Shown here in pieces: positions 1 to 7,944 of a DNA stretch of 64,000 nt (position 1 is the first letter of the stretch; every line of letters starts with the position of its first letter). Made by a program: the position numbers and the translations under genes. The notes under the pieces are model-generated. The model was given only the letters and a program-made list of their open reading frames with translations, did no database searches and was not told the origin of the DNA. This DNA is from Hymenobacter sp. BT730 (GTDB taxonomy: Bacteria > Bacteroidota > Bacteroidia > Cytophagales > Hymenobacteraceae), in the NCBI RefSeq assembly GCF_030542105.1, contig NZ_JAUOFB010000007.1, forward strand, positions 95,698 to 159,697, read 5' to 3'.

Positions 1-1
1 A

Positions 2-601
2 ACGTCCCCTTCGCTGGATATGACCCCGATGGTGGACCTGGCATTCCTGCTGGTGACGTTCTTCATGCTCACGACTAAGTTTGCCCCTGAGGAAGTGGTG
101 GTGGTAGATACCCCCTCTTCTACCTCGGAATTTAAACTACCCGAGAGTAACGTAATTCGCATCCTGATTGACAAGGATAAGCGCGTGTTTTTTGGCTTGG
201 AAAGCGACAAGGCCAAACCCCTGCTGCTCGACCGGATGGGCGCCAAGTATGGCGTGACCTTCAGCGAGAAGCAGAAACGTGCTTTTGGCGGCCTCAACAG
301 CTTCGGCGTACCTGTACAGCAGCTTGGCTCCTTGCTCAACATGGGCAGCGAGCAGCGCAAAGAAGTTAAGCAGCCCGGTATTCCGGCCGACTCACTGAAC
401 AATCAGTTGATCGACTGGGTAATGGAAGCGCGTAAAGCCAACCAGGAAGCCATTGGTAAGCCTACCTACATTGCCATTAAAGGCGACGGCAATGCCGATG
501 TACCGACCGTGAAGAAAGTCATCAAGTTTCTGCAGGAGAAGAACATCAACCGTTTCAACCTCATCACGGACTTGGAGAACAAGCCCACAGTGAGCAAATA
601 A
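2..601 (+). CDS. exbD: ExbD/TolR family biopolymer transporter (5' truncated by window)
   Basis: Partial: the frame is already open at base 2, so the true start lies before the window; about 199 codons are visible. ExbD is the inner-membrane partner of the ExbB proton channel that powers TonB. The visible start carries the signature DMTPMVDLAFLL inside the single membrane helix; the Asp of MVDLAFLL matches the essential membrane Asp of E. coli ExbD. The periplasmic part is longer than in E. coli ExbD (141 residues in total) and has a Gln/Lys-rich insertion before the conserved C-terminal fold. A second ExbD starts 10 bases downstream, so the two are co-transcribed and may form a heteromer. 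exbB is expected just left of the window but cannot be seen. Confidence 0.9.
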   Translation, partial: TSPSLDMTPMVDLAFLLVTFFMLTTKFAPEEVVVVDTPSSTSEFKLPESNVIRILIDKDKRVFFGLESDKAKPLLLDRMGAKYGVTFSEKQKRAFGGLNSFGVPVQQLGSLLNMGSEQRKEVKQPGIPADSLNNQLIDWVMEARKANQEAIGKPTYIAIKGDGNADVPTVKKVIKFLQEKNINRFNLITDLENKPTVSK

Positions 602-611
602 GCGCAGCGCC

Positions 612-1133
612 ATGGCAGAAATACAACAACAAGCCGACTCCGGCAAAGGCGGGAAGAAGCGGGCCAAGAAAATGTCGACCAAAATCGACATGACCCCAAT
701 GGTTGACTTGGCCTTCCTCCTTCTGACCTTCTTTATGCTGACTACCACGTTCAATAAGCCGAACGTGATGCAGATTACCATGCCGGTGAAACCGAAGCCT
801 GGTGATCCGCCACAGGAGCTGAAAGCGTCGGATGCCCTTACTGTTCTTATAGGTGAGAACAATAAGATCTACTACTACGACGGTCTGCTCTCTGATAAGG
901 ACAAACCGGAGTTGAAACTTTCCAGCTATGATGCCAATGGCATCCGGAAAGTTCTGCTGGACCATCAGCGCCAAAACCCCAAAACGGTGGTGCTGATTAA
1001 GCCAGACGACAAGTCCAACTACAAAAACATGGTGGATATCCTGGATGAGATGAACATCACCGACCAGAAGAAATACGCGTTGGTGGAAATCTCTAAGGCT
1101 GATACCGAACTCATTAAATCTTCCGGGCTATGA
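612..1133 (+). CDS. exbD: ExbD/TolR family biopolymer transporter
   Basis: 173 residues, complete. A Lys-rich cytoplasmic N-terminus (residues 10-25) leads into one membrane helix with IDMTPMVDLAFLL; D32 is the proton-relay Asp of the family. The rest is the periplasmic ExbD fold. It is clearly a paralogue of the preceding gene: the membrane segment is nearly identical, but the periplasmic part is shorter. Its stop codon overlaps the start of the TonB gene in an ATGA arrangement (1130-1133), which indicates translational coupling. Paired exbD genes ahead of tonB are common in Bacteroidota; whether the two form a mixed complex is inference. Confidence 0.92.
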   Translation: MAEIQQQADSGKGGKKRAKKMSTKIDMTPMVDLAFLLLTFFMLTTTFNKPNVMQITMPVKPKPGDPPQELKASDALTVLIGENNKIYYYDGLLSDKDKPELKLSSYDANGIRKVLLDHQRQNPKTVVLIKPDDKSNYKNMVDILDEMNITDQKKYALVEISKADTELIKSSGL

Positions 1134-1954
1134 TGGATAACACTCAGATAGCGCGTGCGAGTCTTAATGATCTTGTATTTGAGGGCCGCAACAAAGCCTA
1201 TGGGGCTTATGTGCTGCGCCGCCTGTACAACCGTCACGTCACGCGCGCTCTTCTCATCGCCGTTGCTCTATTTGCCCTGTTGGTATTCATTCCAACCATT
1301 GCCCGCATGTTCAGCGGCAATGAGGTAGTAGATGACGAGAAGATGTTGAAGGAAAACGTCCTGATGGATGCACCTCCACTGGACCAAACCAAGCCACCGC
1401 CGCCGCCGCCGCCGCCAGACGCGCCGCCACCACCACCACCCAAACTCTCCACCATCAAATTCACGCCTCCGGTAGTGAAGAAAGATGAGGAAGTACGGAA
1501 AGTGGAGGAAATTCCGGATCAAAAGGAACTGGAAGACAAGGTAGTAGCTACGGCTACCGTGAAAGGCAACACCGATAACCCCAATTTGGAGGGTTTAGAA
1601 GGTGAAGGCAACGCGGTAGTAGCCGAAGTGGTGGATACGAAAGTGTATACCTATGTAGAGCAGATGCCGGTATTCCCCGGCGGACAGGAAGCCCTGCTGC
1701 AATACATCGGTAAAAACATCAAGTATCCAGCTATGGCGCTGCGCAACCAGATTGAGGGCAAGGTATTCGTAGCCTTCACCGTAAACCCGGATGGGCAGGT
1801 GCAGGATGTGAAAGTAACCAAGCCGCTTGGTGGCGGTTGCGACGAAGAAGCAGTACGCGTTATCAAAACGCTGCCACGCTTCTCGCCAGGTAAGCAGAAC
1901 GGCCGCGCAGTAAGTGTATCGTTTACTGTACCGGTAACCTTCGCTATCCGCTAA
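1130..1954 (+). CDS. tonB: Energy transducer TonB
   Basis: 274 residues. It spans the periplasm and passes proton-motive energy from ExbB/ExbD to outer-membrane TonB-dependent transporters. Order of parts: a cytoplasmic segment with the Bacteroidota motif FEGRNKAYGAY (residues ~17-27), a membrane helix (~38-58), a proline tract of about 16 residues broken by DA (~89-104), a Lys/Glu-rich spacer, and the TonB C-terminal domain (~183-274) with the YPAMALRNQIEGKVFVAF core. The ATG at 1130 overlaps the exbD stop; an adjacent ATG at 1133 is the alternative. An intrinsic terminator follows, so the exbD-exbD-tonB transcript probably ends here. The proline tract is encoded by a CCG/CCA run that could be prone to slippage. 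Confidence 0.93.
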   Translation: MMDNTQIARASLNDLVFEGRNKAYGAYVLRRLYNRHVTRALLIAVALFALLVFIPTIARMFSGNEVVDDEKMLKENVLMDAPPLDQTKPPPPPPPPDAPPPPPPKLSTIKFTPPVVKKDEEVRKVEEIPDQKELEDKVVATATVKGNTDNPNLEGLEGEGNAVVAEVVDTKVYTYVEQMPVFPGGQEALLQYIGKNIKYPAMALRNQIEGKVFVAFTVNPDGQVQDVKVTKPLGGGCDEEAVRVIKTLPRFSPGKQNGRAVSVSFTVPVTFAIR

Positions 1955-1977
1955 CAAAAGGCTGTTTTAGCCACATC

Positions 1978-2016
1978 AAAAAACCGACCTGGACATCCTT
2001 TCCGGGTCGGTTTTTT
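1978..2016 (+). terminator. Intrinsic terminator after tonB
   Basis: A-run, then a stem (ACCGACC with GGTCGGT, extended by A-T pairs), then a TTTTTT tract; located 23 bases after the tonB stop. Confidence 0.85.
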
Positions 2017-2162
2017 ATTTTATTCAAATTTATAGCCACATGCATACTATGTTGAAAACAGTGGCCGTTGTGTAGAGGAAAGCCGGGCAGCAGGTCTGTG
2101 GAGAATGGATGGCTTGGGTAACACGCGTCGGGAATCTTTGCTCACCTTTAACCCATACCGCC

Positions 2163-2972
2163 ATGAACACCGCACAATTGCAGACTGCGTCTCTGGACGA
2201 CATGATTTTTGAGGGCCGTAACAAAGCTTACGGCGCTTACTTGCTTCGGCGCTTATACAACCGCCACTTGGCTGCAGCCATCACCATTGCTACGGCGCTG
2301 TTTGCTCTTCTTATTGCAGCTCCTCTGTTAATTCACTACTTGTTTCCTCCTGTGGTAGTGGTACCAGAACTTGGTATTCCGGATAAGGTAATTGACTTGC
2401 AGCCCTACACCGAGCCTAAAAGCCAACAGGCAGCCAAGGCACAGCCCATTGTGCGCCCCCAAGAAGAAATAGCGACCAAGGTGGTCAAGACACTAAGCAA
2501 AAAGGAGCCGGTAGAGCCAGCCCAGCCCGTTACCCCCGCGGTGGACGGACCACTACAGGGCAATTCTGGGCCAGTAGCTACTGATTCCGGTGCTGGAGTT
2601 GGTAGCTCTGGCGGGATTGATTCGGGCACCGTCACAGCCCCGGTTGCGCCGCCTGCAAAGCCTTTTACTTATGTGGAAGTAATGCCTGAATTTGCGGGTG
2701 GTTCTAAAGCTTTACAGGCTTACCTGCAGCAGCATTTGCGGTTCCCGGCTCAGGCCTTGCAGCATCAGGTGTCAGGGCGGGTATATGTGGCCTTTACAGT
2801 AGGCGTAAATGGCGCCATTTCCGATGTAGAAGTAGTGAAGGCACTGGGCTATGGTACCGGGGAAGAAGCCGAAAGGGTAATCCGTAGTATGCCCGACTGG
2901 ACACCGGGCCGCCAGAATGGCCAGAACGTACCCGTGCGCTATACGCTGCCTATTACGTTCCGATTTGAATAA
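2163..2972 (+). CDS. tonB: Second energy transducer TonB
   Basis: 269 residues from the ATG at 2163. That start is chosen because the resulting N-terminus (MNTAQLQTASLDDMIFEGR) aligns with the first TonB; an in-frame ATG at 2109 would add 18 unrelated residues. It has the same order of parts: the FEGRNKAYGAYLLRRLYNRH cytoplasmic motif, a membrane helix (~37-60), a spacer that here is Pro/Ala/Gly/Ser-rich rather than polyproline, and a TonB C-terminal domain (~175-269) with a core closely matching the first copy. It stands alone between two terminators, so it is transcribed separately from exbD-tonB and could serve a different set of receptors. A weak -7-like element (AATCTTTG, 2133-2140) lies ahead of it. 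Confidence 0.92.
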   Translation: MNTAQLQTASLDDMIFEGRNKAYGAYLLRRLYNRHLAAAITIATALFALLIAAPLLIHYLFPPVVVVPELGIPDKVIDLQPYTEPKSQQAAKAQPIVRPQEEIATKVVKTLSKKEPVEPAQPVTPAVDGPLQGNSGPVATDSGAGVGSSGGIDSGTVTAPVAPPAKPFTYVEVMPEFAGGSKALQAYLQQHLRFPAQALQHQVSGRVYVAFTVGVNGAISDVEVVKALGYGTGEEAERVIRSMPDWTPGRQNGQNVPVRYTLPITFRFE

Positions 2973-2995
2973 GCTTCCTGACCACCGTTCAATAT

Positions 2996-3042
2996 AAAAG
3001 CAGGCTATTCCGGGGTATATCCCGCGGAATAACCTGCTTTTT
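2996..3042 (+). terminator. Intrinsic terminator after second tonB
   Basis: Long hairpin with outer arms AAAAGCAGG and CCTGCTTTTT and inner arms TATTCCG and CGGAATA, ending in a T-run, 23 bases after the stop. Confidence 0.85.
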
Positions 3043-3152
3043 GGCGCTAAATAGCCTTGTTCGTATATAGTACGTTGTGCAGGTAAACCAACTGGTTACT
3101 TTTACACGTTTAACCATCATATTCTGTTGCATTAGCGCTTACCTCCTTCTCT

Positions 3153-3401
3153 ATGTTTGAACGCCCACCCACCGACGAGCGGCTTCGCCCGCGTGGCAAC
3201 CGCAACCTAAGCCAGTATTTCGTATTGGTGATGGGCGTGGTGTATACCGGCCTGGGGCTTTACCTACTTCTAAGCCCCGCCACTTTTCTCTCTCTTCCTT
3301 CTACCCCCCGCCGGATTCTAGGCGTACTCCTGGTATTCTATGGAATTATTAGATTTGTTCGCACCTACCGGCAAAACTTACGGCAAACTAATGATGAATA
3401 A
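3153..3401 (+). CDS. Small two-helix membrane protein, function unknown
   Basis: 82 residues. I do not recognise a family with certainty. A charged N-terminus (residues 1-20) is followed by two hydrophobic helices (~24-44 and ~52-68) separated by a Pro/Ser turn, and a basic, polar C-terminus. Its last 11 bases overlap the start of the PstS-like lipoprotein gene, so the two are translationally coupled and probably work in the same place, the inner membrane. The region ahead of it (3043-3152) is a plausible promoter, with a TTG near 3072 and a -7-like TACTTTTA, but the match is imperfect. Confidence 0.7.
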   Translation: MFERPPTDERLRPRGNRNLSQYFVLVMGVVYTGLGLYLLLSPATFLSLPSTPRRILGVLLVFYGIIRFVRTYRQNLRQTNDE

Positions 3402-4359
3402 TCCGACTTCGTTGCGGGCCTTAGGGCTGGTTTTGGCCTCTGCCTTGTGTTTGCTCTCCGCCTGTAACCAAGGTGGGCCCTCCGGCGCGGCCAATGATGA
3501 TACCCCTACCAGCGGCAGTGTGGCTATTGCTGTTGATGCTACTTTCGAGCCCATTGTAAAGTCGCAGGTTGATACGTTTCATAAGCTTTATCAATACGCT
3601 AAAATCAGCGCCCGCTACGAGCCCGAGGCCGACGCTATGCGCGACCTGATGAACGATAAAGTGCGCTTGGCTGTTTTAACCCGTGAATTGACAGCCGCAG
3701 AGAAGGCAGATTTTGACCGCAAAAAGCTCTTCCCGCGCACTACGCACATTGCCACCGATGGCTTAGCCATTATTGTGCATCCCTCTAACCCTGATACGCT
3801 CCTAACCATGGAGCAACTCCGCGGCATCTTTGGCGGCCAGACCAAACAGTGGCAGCAGGTCAATCAGAAAAATAAGCTGGGAGATATTACGGTCGTTTTC
3901 GACTCTAACAACTCCAGTACCAGCCGCTATATGCAGGACTCCGTTACAAAAGGGGCTCCGCTGGCGAAGGGGGCGTTTGCCTCTCAGTCGAACCCGGCTC
4001 TGCTAGATTACGTTGCTACTCACCCCAAGGCCATTGGCGTCATTGGAGTGAATTGGATTAGCGACCAGGACGACAAGGAAGTACGTGGCTTCTTGGAGAA
4101 AATTCGGGTGGTTGGCATCAGTACTTCACCCCGCCCGCAGAAAACCGATGAGTACGTACAACCTTACCAAGCCTACTTAGCGTTGAAGACTTACCCACTC
4201 AGACGCAACGTATATGTTATCAGCCGGGAGGCCCGCGCCGGACTTGGCACCGGTTTTGCATCCTTTGTTGCCGGGACCAAAGGTCAGCTTATCATTCTCA
4301 AATCTGGTTTGGTACCTGCCACTGGCCAGACGCGTATCGTGAATACGACCCCTAATTAA
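3391..4359 (+). CDS. PstS-like substrate-binding lipoprotein
   Basis: 322 residues from ATG 3391 (ATG 3394 is equally possible). The N-terminus is a lipoprotein signal ending in LLSAC, with the lipidated Cys at 25. The mature part is a periplasmic-binding-protein fold of the phosphate type: SGSVAIAVDATFEPIV near the start, a middle strand ATDGLAIIVHPSNP, the FGGQTKQW motif typical of PstS relatives, and a segment with many small Ser/Thr (SNNSSTSRY) where PstS proteins bind oxyanions. No pstC, pstA or pstB lies nearby; it sits instead in a TonB/ExbD neighbourhood and is followed by a TPR protein. A role in phosphate sensing or capture is inference from the family. It overlaps the upstream small membrane protein by 11 bases. 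Confidence 0.82.
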   Translation: MMNNPTSLRALGLVLASALCLLSACNQGGPSGAANDDTPTSGSVAIAVDATFEPIVKSQVDTFHKLYQYAKISARYEPEADAMRDLMNDKVRLAVLTRELTAAEKADFDRKKLFPRTTHIATDGLAIIVHPSNPDTLLTMEQLRGIFGGQTKQWQQVNQKNKLGDITVVFDSNNSSTSRYMQDSVTKGAPLAKGAFASQSNPALLDYVATHPKAIGVIGVNWISDQDDKEVRGFLEKIRVVGISTSPRPQKTDEYVQPYQAYLALKTYPLRRNVYVISREARAGLGTGFASFVAGTKGQLIILKSGLVPATGQTRIVNTTPN

Positions 4360-4411
4360 TACTGACTCCCTAGTTCATTTTTCTTACGCTTTTTCACTTA
4401 ATATTTCACAC

Positions 4412-6043
4412 ATGAAGTTCAAGCCCTGGAAGCTCTCGCTCCTCGTTGCCTTGTCTGCTACCAGTACTGCTGTGTTCGCACAGGATATTGCTGGCGCTCA
4501 AAAAGCCATGAATCTGGAGCGCTATAGCGAAGCCCGCCGCTTGTTGGCACAAGGCCAGTCGCCGGAGGCCTCCATTGAGATGGGTCGTTTGTATCTGTTG
4601 ATGGAAAAGCCCGACTCGGCGGCTTATTTCTTCAATAAAGGCGTTACTAACGCCAAGTCGCCACAATCAATGGTAGCGGCGGGTCGTGCCTTTTTGGCCC
4701 AAGGCAAAAAAGCCGAAGCTGAAATTCAGTTCGACAATGCAGTTAAAGCCTCTAAATCGAAGGACGCAAAGATCCTGACGATGATTGGCCAGGCTTACGC
4801 TGAGTCAAATGAGAAAGATGCCAAGAAAGCCATTGAGTACCTGAACCTGGCTACCAAGCTGAATAAAAAGGATGACCCTCAGACAATGGTTCTGCTGGGC
4901 GACATCTACCTGAAGCAGGAAAATGGTGGTGGCGATGCCATGAACGCCTATGAGCGTGCTACGCTAGCTGACCCCAACAATGTGCTGGCACATTTCCGCA
5001 AAGGCCAGTTGAATGTTCGCTCGCGCAACTATAACGGTGCCCGTGATGCTTTCCAGAAGGTTATCAGCATCGACCCCAACTATGCTCCTGCTTACCGGGA
5101 ACTGGGTGAGATGTACTACCTCATTGGTAAGTATGATGATGCACTGAGCACGTTCCAGAAGTACCGGGACATGGCAGAAAACACGCCTAGCACGCAGGCA
5201 AAGTATGCTTCGTTCCTGTTCCTGACCAAGAAATACCCTGAGGCGCTGACGGAAATTCAGAAGATTCTGCAATCGGATCCGAAAAACGTGACCATGAACC
5301 GCCTGCAGGCCTATTCGCTCTATGAAACCGGCCAGAACGACAAAGCACTGGTGGCCATGGAGAACTACATGAAGACGGCGCCGGCCGATAAGATCATTAC
5401 CCAGGACTATATCTACCAGGGTAAGATGCTGGCCAAAGCGGGTCGTTCGGAAGAAGGCATTGCTATGATCAAGAAAGCAATTGCTGCCGACCCCTCGCAG
5501 GCTGCTGATCTGCAGAATGATCTGGCGCAGGCTTACATTGCTTCGAAAAACTATCCTATGGCCATTGCTACTTACCGGGCAAAGCTTCAGGGTGGCAAAG
5601 GAGAACTCACGGACAACGTGTATCTGGCTCGTGCCTATGAGTTCAATAAGCAATATGCGCAGGCGGATAGCCTCTACGGTGTAATTATAGCCGCTCGTCC
5701 GACTTACGTACCAGGTTACCTGATGCGTGCCCGGGCCAATGCTAACCTTGATCCGGATTCCAAGCAGGGTACCGCTAAGGCACACTACGAGAAGTACATT
5801 GAGGTAGCAAATGCCAACGACCCTTCGAAGTATACTGAAGGTCTGGTAGAAGCCAACAAGTACTTAGGCTACTACTACTACCAGAAAGGTGACAAGGCTG
5901 CTTCTTTGCCCTACTGGCAGGCCGCCAAGACCCTGGCTCCTAATGATGCGCAAGCAACCACGGCTATTAATGAAATAACCAAGAAAGCTGCACCGCGCAA
6001 AACCACCACGACTACCAAGAAAACCACGGTAAAGCAGAAGTAG
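4412..6043 (+). CDS. Periplasmic tetratricopeptide repeat protein
   Basis: 543 residues. A signal peptide (~1-23, cleavage after VFA) is followed by TPR repeats over almost the whole length, recognisable by repeated A-x-x-x-Y/F and P-N/D-hydrophobic spacing (for example DPNYAPAYRELGEMYYLIGKY near residues 219-239 and DPSQAADL near 360). The tail is a Lys/Thr-rich, low-complexity basic stretch (~525-543). TPR arrays are scaffolds for protein contacts. Its position 52 bases after the PstS-like gene suggests a periplasmic partner of that protein or of the TonB machinery, which is inference. A strong terminator follows. Confidence 0.85.
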   Translation: MKFKPWKLSLLVALSATSTAVFAQDIAGAQKAMNLERYSEARRLLAQGQSPEASIEMGRLYLLMEKPDSAAYFFNKGVTNAKSPQSMVAAGRAFLAQGKKAEAEIQFDNAVKASKSKDAKILTMIGQAYAESNEKDAKKAIEYLNLATKLNKKDDPQTMVLLGDIYLKQENGGGDAMNAYERATLADPNNVLAHFRKGQLNVRSRNYNGARDAFQKVISIDPNYAPAYRELGEMYYLIGKYDDALSTFQKYRDMAENTPSTQAKYASFLFLTKKYPEALTEIQKILQSDPKNVTMNRLQAYSLYETGQNDKALVAMENYMKTAPADKIITQDYIYQGKMLAKAGRSEEGIAMIKKAIAADPSQAADLQNDLAQAYIASKNYPMAIATYRAKLQGGKGELTDNVYLARAYEFNKQYAQADSLYGVIIAARPTYVPGYLMRARANANLDPDSKQGTAKAHYEKYIEVANANDPSKYTEGLVEANKYLGYYYYQKGDKAASLPYWQAAKTLAPNDAQATTAINEITKKAAPRKTTTTTKKTTVKQK

Positions 6044-6057
6044 TCGTCTGCATTCAT

Positions 6058-6093
6058 AAAAAAAGCCCGCTACTAATGTAGCGGGCTTTTTTT
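6058..6093. terminator. Bidirectional intrinsic terminator
   Basis: Perfect hairpin GCCCGCTAC / GTAGCGGGC flanked by an A-run and a T-run, between the converging TPR gene and rluD. It can end transcription from both sides. Confidence 0.9.
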
Positions 6094-6111
6094 ATGACTT
6101 ACCTCTGAAGG

Positions 6112-7161
6112 CTAAGCCGACTCTTCGGTATACATCTCCCAGGCTTCCAGCGCGGCCAGGAAGTCAGCGGGCAGTTCAACCTCGTGCTGAATATGGGCGC
6201 CTGTTACAGGATGCACGAACCCCAACGACTTGGCATGAAGTGCCTGCCGCGGTATGAGAGCAAGTACCTTCTCCGCAAAAGCCTTGTATGTGCCGGTACG
6301 CTGCCCATAAAGCACTTTATCTCCGCCATAGGTAGCATCGGAGAACAAAGGGTGACCAATGTGCTTCATATGCACTCTAATCTGATGGGTACGGCCGGTT
6401 TCCAGGTTACACTGCACCAAGGAGACATGCCGGAAAGTGCGAAGTACTTTATAATGGGTTACGGCATGCTTGCCCTGCCCCCCATCAGGATATACAGCCT
6501 GCACTTTGCGGTCCTTTAGACTGCGGCCGATATGGCCCCGCACGGTGCCTTCAGTTTCCTTGGGCACACCCCATACCAGCGCCAGGTAAGTGCGCTCAAT
6601 GGTATGGTGAAAGAACTGCTGGGATAAGTGCGTCATGGCCCATTCCGTCTTGCCAATAACCAATAGGCCCGAGGTATCTTTATCAATACGGTGTACCAAG
6701 CCCGGCCGTATCTCGCCATTGCGCCCCGTAGGCAGGTTCCGGAAATGGTAGGCCAGCCCGTTCACTAAAGTACCTTGCCAGTTACCAAAGGCCGGGTGGA
6801 CCACCATACCGGCTGGCTTGTTCACCAACAGTACCGATTCGTCTTCGTAGCGAATATCCAGTTCCATAGGCTCGGGCGTCACTTTTACTTCGCGCGGTGG
6901 TTCCGGAAGCGTAATGGTGATGACATCGAGCGGCTTGACGCGGTAATTCGCTTTAGCTGGCTTATCATTTACCTGAACCGCCTCGGCTTTAATTGCATTC
7001 TGAATCTTAGTGCGCGACGCATTAGGCAGACGGTTCATCAGAAACTTATCGAGGCGCAAGAGTTCCTGCCCACGGTCCGCCCGGATGCGGTGGTGCTCAT
7101 ACAGCTCATCACTAGTTTCCAGGTCGTCGGCCTCGAAGTTTTCGTCAGCTAAATCAATCAT
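6112..7161 (-). CDS. rluD: RluA-family 23S rRNA pseudouridine synthase (RluD-like)
   Basis: 349 residues from the ATG at 7161; a longer frame to 7233 would add 24 residues coded by a terminator hairpin and is rejected. An acidic N-terminus is followed by an S4 RNA-binding domain (~36-84, LRLDKFLMNRL...SRTKIQNAI) and the RluA catalytic domain with HRIDKDTSGLLVI, where D160 is the catalytic Asp. Family members convert uridines to pseudouridine in 23S rRNA helix 69 (RluD) or related sites. S4 plus catalytic domain at this length fits RluD best; RluC or another paralogue cannot be excluded. It is the last gene of the minus-strand envelope cluster but is separated from ompH by a hairpin. Confidence 0.88.
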   Translation of the reverse strand: MIDLADENFEADDLETSDELYEHHRIRADRGQELLRLDKFLMNRLPNASRTKIQNAIKAEAVQVNDKPAKANYRVKPLDVITITLPEPPREVKVTPEPMELDIRYEDESVLLVNKPAGMVVHPAFGNWQGTLVNGLAYHFRNLPTGRNGEIRPGLVHRIDKDTSGLLVIGKTEWAMTHLSQQFFHHTIERTYLALVWGVPKETEGTVRGHIGRSLKDRKVQAVYPDGGQGKHAVTHYKVLRTFRHVSLVQCNLETGRTHQIRVHMKHIGHPLFSDATYGGDKVLYGQRTGTYKAFAEKVLALIPRQALHAKSLGFVHPVTGAHIQHEVELPADFLAALEAWEMYTEESA

Positions 7162-7189
7162 AAGAGGTACAGAACCGAAAAGGGTAAGC

Positions 7190-7230
7190 GCAAACAAACA
7201 AGAAAGCCGGAACCTTGGGTTCCGGCTTTC
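7190..7230 (-). terminator. Hairpin between ompH and rluD
   Basis: Perfect 13-bp stem (7202-7214 with 7218-7230, 3-base loop), followed on the minus strand by a T-rich stretch (TTGTTTGTTTG). Probable intrinsic terminator, or a partial attenuator before rluD. Confidence 0.75.
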
Positions 7231-7254
7231 CACAAAGCTACTGCGTAAGGCAGA

Positions 7255-7902
7255 CTAGTTCTTTTTCGTCTTTGTTTTGGTTTTGCCAGCAGCAGGAGCC
7301 GGTGTAGCGGCGGCAGGCTTCGCAGCTGCCGGAGCCGCGGCTGCGGGGGCGGCATTAGGATCGATACCCATCTTCTTTAACACCAGATCCGAGATGTCAC
7401 CATCTTTCGGGCCGTGCAGCAGAATAGGCGTAGTGCCGTAGCCGGCATCAGAGTTGAAGACATATGCATAGCCATTTTCATCAGCTACCTGATCAATAGT
7501 CTTCTGCAGCTTGTCCAATACCGGCTTCAGCAGGGTTTGCTGCTTCTGCTGAATGGAAGCATCTGCATTGCGCTGAAACTCCTGGATGGACTGCTGCAGA
7601 TTCTGCAGTTCCTTCTCTTTATCGGCACGTACCACGTCCGTCATAGTAGAAGCTCCTTTTTGGTAGGCTTCGCCTTTCGTCTGGAACTCGGTGTATTTGG
7701 CTTTCAACTGATTTTCCAGCTGCGTACTGTAGTCTTTCAGCTGCGACTCTACCTGCTTGCTTTCGGGCATCTTGCTCAGCACATAGTCTACGTTGGTGTA
7801 GCCGATTTTTTGCGGAGCAGTCTGGGCGATAGAAGCAGTAGCAGAGGCAACCATTAAGGCCGCAGCCGCCAGCATCAGACGAATTTTAGGAAATGCGTTC
7901 AT
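7255..7902 (-). CDS. ompH: OmpH/Skp family periplasmic chaperone
   Basis: 215 residues. A signal peptide (~1-26, cleavage after SIA) is followed by an IGYTNVDYVLSKMPE start that is typical of the OmpH family in Bacteroidota, and a Gln/Glu/Lys-rich coiled coil (~45-130) that forms the tentacles of the Skp trimer. The family carries unfolded outer-membrane barrels across the periplasm to BamA. The last ~35 residues are an Ala/Pro/Lys tail (ending KTKTKTKKN) that is not part of the fold. It is the second of two tandem paralogues behind bamA. A perfect -7 element overlaps the end of the upstream paralogue, so this copy can be transcribed on its own. Confidence 0.9.
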   Translation of the reverse strand: MNAFPKIRLMLAAAALMVASATASIAQTAPQKIGYTNVDYVLSKMPESKQVESQLKDYSTQLENQLKAKYTEFQTKGEAYQKGASTMTDVVRADKEKELQNLQQSIQEFQRNADASIQQKQQTLLKPVLDKLQKTIDQVADENGYAYVFNSDAGYGTTPILLHGPKDGDISDLVLKKMGIDPNAAPAAAAPAAAKPAAATPAPAAGKTKTKTKKN

Positions 7903-7936
7903 TCGAAAGGAAAAGGAAATTTCTAAAGTGAGAGAG

Positions 7937-7944
7937 CAAAGTTA
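7937..7944 (-). promoter_or_regulatory. Predicted promoter -7 element for ompH
   Basis: TAACTTTG on the minus strand matches TAnnTTTG exactly. It overlaps the stop codon of the upstream ompH paralogue and lies 34 bases before the ompH start. No clear -33 TTG is seen. Confidence 0.5.

Noticed and set aside
1234..1522. Minus-strand frames rich in Gly or Trp/Arg opposite tonB
   Set aside because: They are the complement of the CCG/CCA proline tract and reflect low complexity.
3391..4359. Phosphate ABC transporter operon
   Set aside because: The binding protein is PstS-like, but no permease or ATPase gene is present, so a full transporter is not supported.
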